Origin: Hoeflea_A sp965216535
GTDB taxonomy: Bacteria > Pseudomonadota > Alphaproteobacteria > Rhizobiales > Rhizobiaceae
Direction: 5' to 3'
NCBI GenBank assembly: GCA_965216535.1
Contig: OZ244175.1
Span: forward strand, 3,844,001 to 3,908,000
DNA length: 64,000 nt
The notes beneath the pieces are model-generated. The model saw only the letters and a list, made by a program, of their open reading frames with translations. It was not told the origin of the DNA and searched no databases. Shown here piece after piece: positions 62,512 to 64,000 of the stretch; the stretch's first letter is position 1, and every line of letters starts with the position of its first letter. Position numbers and translations under genes: made by a program.

Positions 62512-63459
62512 TCAATCAGTAAGCGGTTTGCCGAGCCGGCCGGCCAGATCCTGAATGAACTGCCAGGCAACGCGACCGGAGCGGGCGCCTCGGGTGGTCG
62601 ACCATTCCAGTGCTTCCGCGCGCATCGTCTCGGGATCGGCTTTCAGGCCGAAGTGGTCGGCATAGGCACCAACCATCTCCAGATATTCGTCCTGGCTGCA
62701 CTTGTGAAATCCGAGCCACAGGCCGAAGCGGTCTGACAGTGAGACCTTTTCCTCGACCGCTTCAGAGGGGTTGATCGCAGTCGACCGCTCGTTTTCCATC
62801 ATGTCGCGTGGCAGCAGGTGCCTTCTGTTCGAAGTCGCATAGAAGACAACATTGGCAGCGCGTCCCTCGAGCCCGCCCTCCAGCGCAGCCTTGAGTGATT
62901 TATAGCTGGTGTCGTCGTGGTCGAACGAGAGATCGTCACAGAACAGGATGAAACGCTCGTTGCGATCGCGAAGCAGCCCCATGAGGCGTGGCAAGCTTTC
63001 AATGTCTTCGCGATGGATTTCTACCAGCTTCAAGGGGCGTGCGGACTCGGTGGCCTCGGACAGAACCGCGGCATGCGTCGCTTTGACCAGCGATGATTTG
63101 CCCATACCGCGAGCGCCCCACAAAAGCACATTGTTGGCCGGCAGTCCTTCAGCAAAACGTGATGTGTTGTCGTGCAGAATGTCGCGGACCCGGTCAACAC
63201 CGCGGATCAATCCAATGTCGATCCGGTTGGGTTTGGGGACCGGCTGCAGATACTGCGTGGCGGGATCCCAGATAAAGCACTCCGCACACTCAAAATCATT
63301 GATTTTGGTCTTTTCCGGGGCCAGTGCTTCAACAGCGCTGGTTAACTGCCTGATTTCCTCCAACAGGGTCTTCAACAGGGCGTCCTGCAAGGCTTGCTCT
63401 CCTACGTTCCGGCTTGCCGTGCGGTAGCACGCTGCCGGGCGAACGAAAAGGCTTGGCAC
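62512..63459 (-). CDS. AAA-type ATP-binding protein (DUF815)
   Basis: 315-aa P-loop ATPase: Walker A LLWGARGMGKSSLVKA and Walker B FILFCDDLSF, preceded by IRGVDRVRDILHDNTSRF. DUF815 proteins are conserved in Proteobacteria near yajC and have no settled function. The start is a GTG at 63459 with AGAGG 4 nt upstream; the family core begins at about residue 20, so the true start may be internal. Convergent with the LytM lipoprotein, divergent from yajC. Confidence 0.85.
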   Translation of the reverse strand: MPSLFVRPAACYRTASRNVGEQALQDALLKTLLEEIRQLTSAVEALAPEKTKINDFECAECFIWDPATQYLQPVPKPNRIDIGLIRGVDRVRDILHDNTSRFAEGLPANNVLLWGARGMGKSSLVKATHAAVLSEATESARPLKLVEIHREDIESLPRLMGLLRDRNERFILFCDDLSFDHDDTSYKSLKAALEGGLEGRAANVVFYATSNRRHLLPRDMMENERSTAINPSEAVEEKVSLSDRFGLWLGFHKCSQDEYLEMVGAYADHFGLKADPETMRAEALEWSTTRGARSGRVAWQFIQDLAGRLGKPLTD

Positions 63460-63567
63460 ACGGCCTCTTTTGTTGCATTACCCGCCTCGACCACTATATT
63501 CCGCTCACCAAAAGGCCGGTTTTCCGGGCTGACAGTTAGGTGACGATTTTCTGGAAGGAGCCCATAC

Positions 63568-63909
63568 ATGTTTGTAACCCCGGCATATGCCCAGGCCGCC
63601 GGCGGTGGTGGTGGTGATATTCTGATCCAGATCATGCCTTTCGTGCTGATTTTCGTGATCATGTATTTCCTGATCATCAGACCGCAGCGCCAGCAAATGA
63701 AGAAGCGGCAGGAAATGCTGAACAATGTGCGGCGAGGCGACCAGGTCGTAACCGGAGGCGGCATCACCGGAAAAGTTACGAAAGTGATCGATGACGCTGA
63801 ATTGGAAGTCGAAATCGCCGATGGACTGCGCGTGCGCGTCATGCGCTCCATGCTCGCAGACGTCAAAGTAAAGGGCGAACCGGTCAAAGAAGCGGCCAAC
63901 AGCAAGTAG
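63568..63909 (+). CDS. yajC: preprotein translocase subunit YajC
   Basis: 113-aa auxiliary subunit of the SecDF complex. Single N-terminal membrane helix (IMPFVLIFVIMYFLIIRPQRQQ), the family MKKRQEMLNNVRRGDQVVTGGGITGKVTKV, and a short C-terminal domain. GGAAGGAG lies 8 nt upstream of the start. secD normally follows and is presumably just beyond the window. Confidence 0.95.
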   Translation: MFVTPAYAQAAGGGGGDILIQIMPFVLIFVIMYFLIIRPQRQQMKKRQEMLNNVRRGDQVVTGGGITGKVTKVIDDAELEVEIADGLRVRVMRSMLADVKVKGEPVKEAANSK

Positions 63910-63954
63910 GCGCCATGGGCGTAGTCCATGGATTTATCGCCAAACTGCCGAAAA

Positions 63955-63970
63955 ACCGCCCGTAGGCGGT
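63955..63970 (+). promoter_or_regulatory. hairpin downstream of yajC
   Basis: ACCGCC-CGTA-GGCGGT is a perfect 6-bp stem with a tetraloop, 46 bp after yajC and before the expected secD. Two CCATGG copies (63913-63918, 63926-63931) precede it. No T run is seen. Confidence 0.35.
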
Positions 63971-64000
63971 CATGTCTGAAGAACTGAGACCTCTATGCTC

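Overview
The window is a stretch of chromosome from an alphaproteobacterium, most likely of the order Hyphomicrobiales (Rhizobiales). The main evidence is gene content and order: popZ next to valS, then an ExoR-type Sel1-repeat regulator, and the conserved run dgt - argS - SPOR protein - nagZ - scpA - scpB - tatABC - serS - surE - pcm - LysM/LytM lipoprotein - AAA ATPase - yajC. The base composition is GC-rich throughout. I see no phage, insertion sequence, CRISPR array or rRNA. Three tRNA genes are present: Leu-TAA, Asn-GTT and Cys-GCA.

Layout. Positions 1-5548 hold a TRAP transporter (small and large permease) followed by a fused hydantoinase/5-oxoprolinase, which looks like an import-and-hydrolysis unit. 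Positions 5559-10687 carry a PepSY/ferric-reductase-like pair, tRNA-Leu, a GST, a VOC protein, a DoxX protein and a class III cyclase with TPRs. Positions 11106-18581 carry a large repeat-containing SH3 envelope protein, an ArsR/SRPBCC pair, a Cys-rich protein with an OmpA-domain protein, an MFS carrier, an alpha/beta hydrolase and an Lrp regulator divergent from ald. From 19910 to 28137 the minus strand carries a series read leftwards: imelysin, di-haem cytochrome, cfa, cysK, alaX, sseA, a GNAT protein and a Tat-exported OmpA-domain protein. Positions 28261-34268 hold an amidohydrolase, an M48-type protease with a membrane partner, and a TPR/O-GlcNAc-transferase-like protein. Positions 34686-42023 hold a PIMT-like protein, tolC, popZ, valS and exoR.

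The most interesting accessory unit is at 42025-44497: a LysR regulator divergent from a PhyH-type Fe(II)/2-oxoglutarate oxygenase and an HD-domain protein. The gene pairing and the retained metal ligands match the two-enzyme organophosphonate catabolic systems (PhnY/PhnZ, TmpA/TmpB), although no phosphonate transport or C-P lyase gene lies nearby. From 44527 to the right end the window is housekeeping: xthA, erpA, dgt, argS, cell-division and peptidoglycan proteins, condensin ScpAB, the Tat translocase, serS, surE-pcm, an NlpD-like degenerate LytM lipoprotein and yajC.

Several non-coding elements can be read directly: paired TCAGG-N6-CCTGA sites at the arsR promoter, a 10-bp dyad between lrp and ald, an AT-rich dyad between the imelysin and amidohydrolase genes, dyads in the 400-bp exoR leader, a hairpin between tatA and tatB, and two good intrinsic terminators (after ald, and between the LytM lipoprotein and the AAA ATPase). 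Functional calls rest on motifs, length and synteny read by eye; no database search was run.
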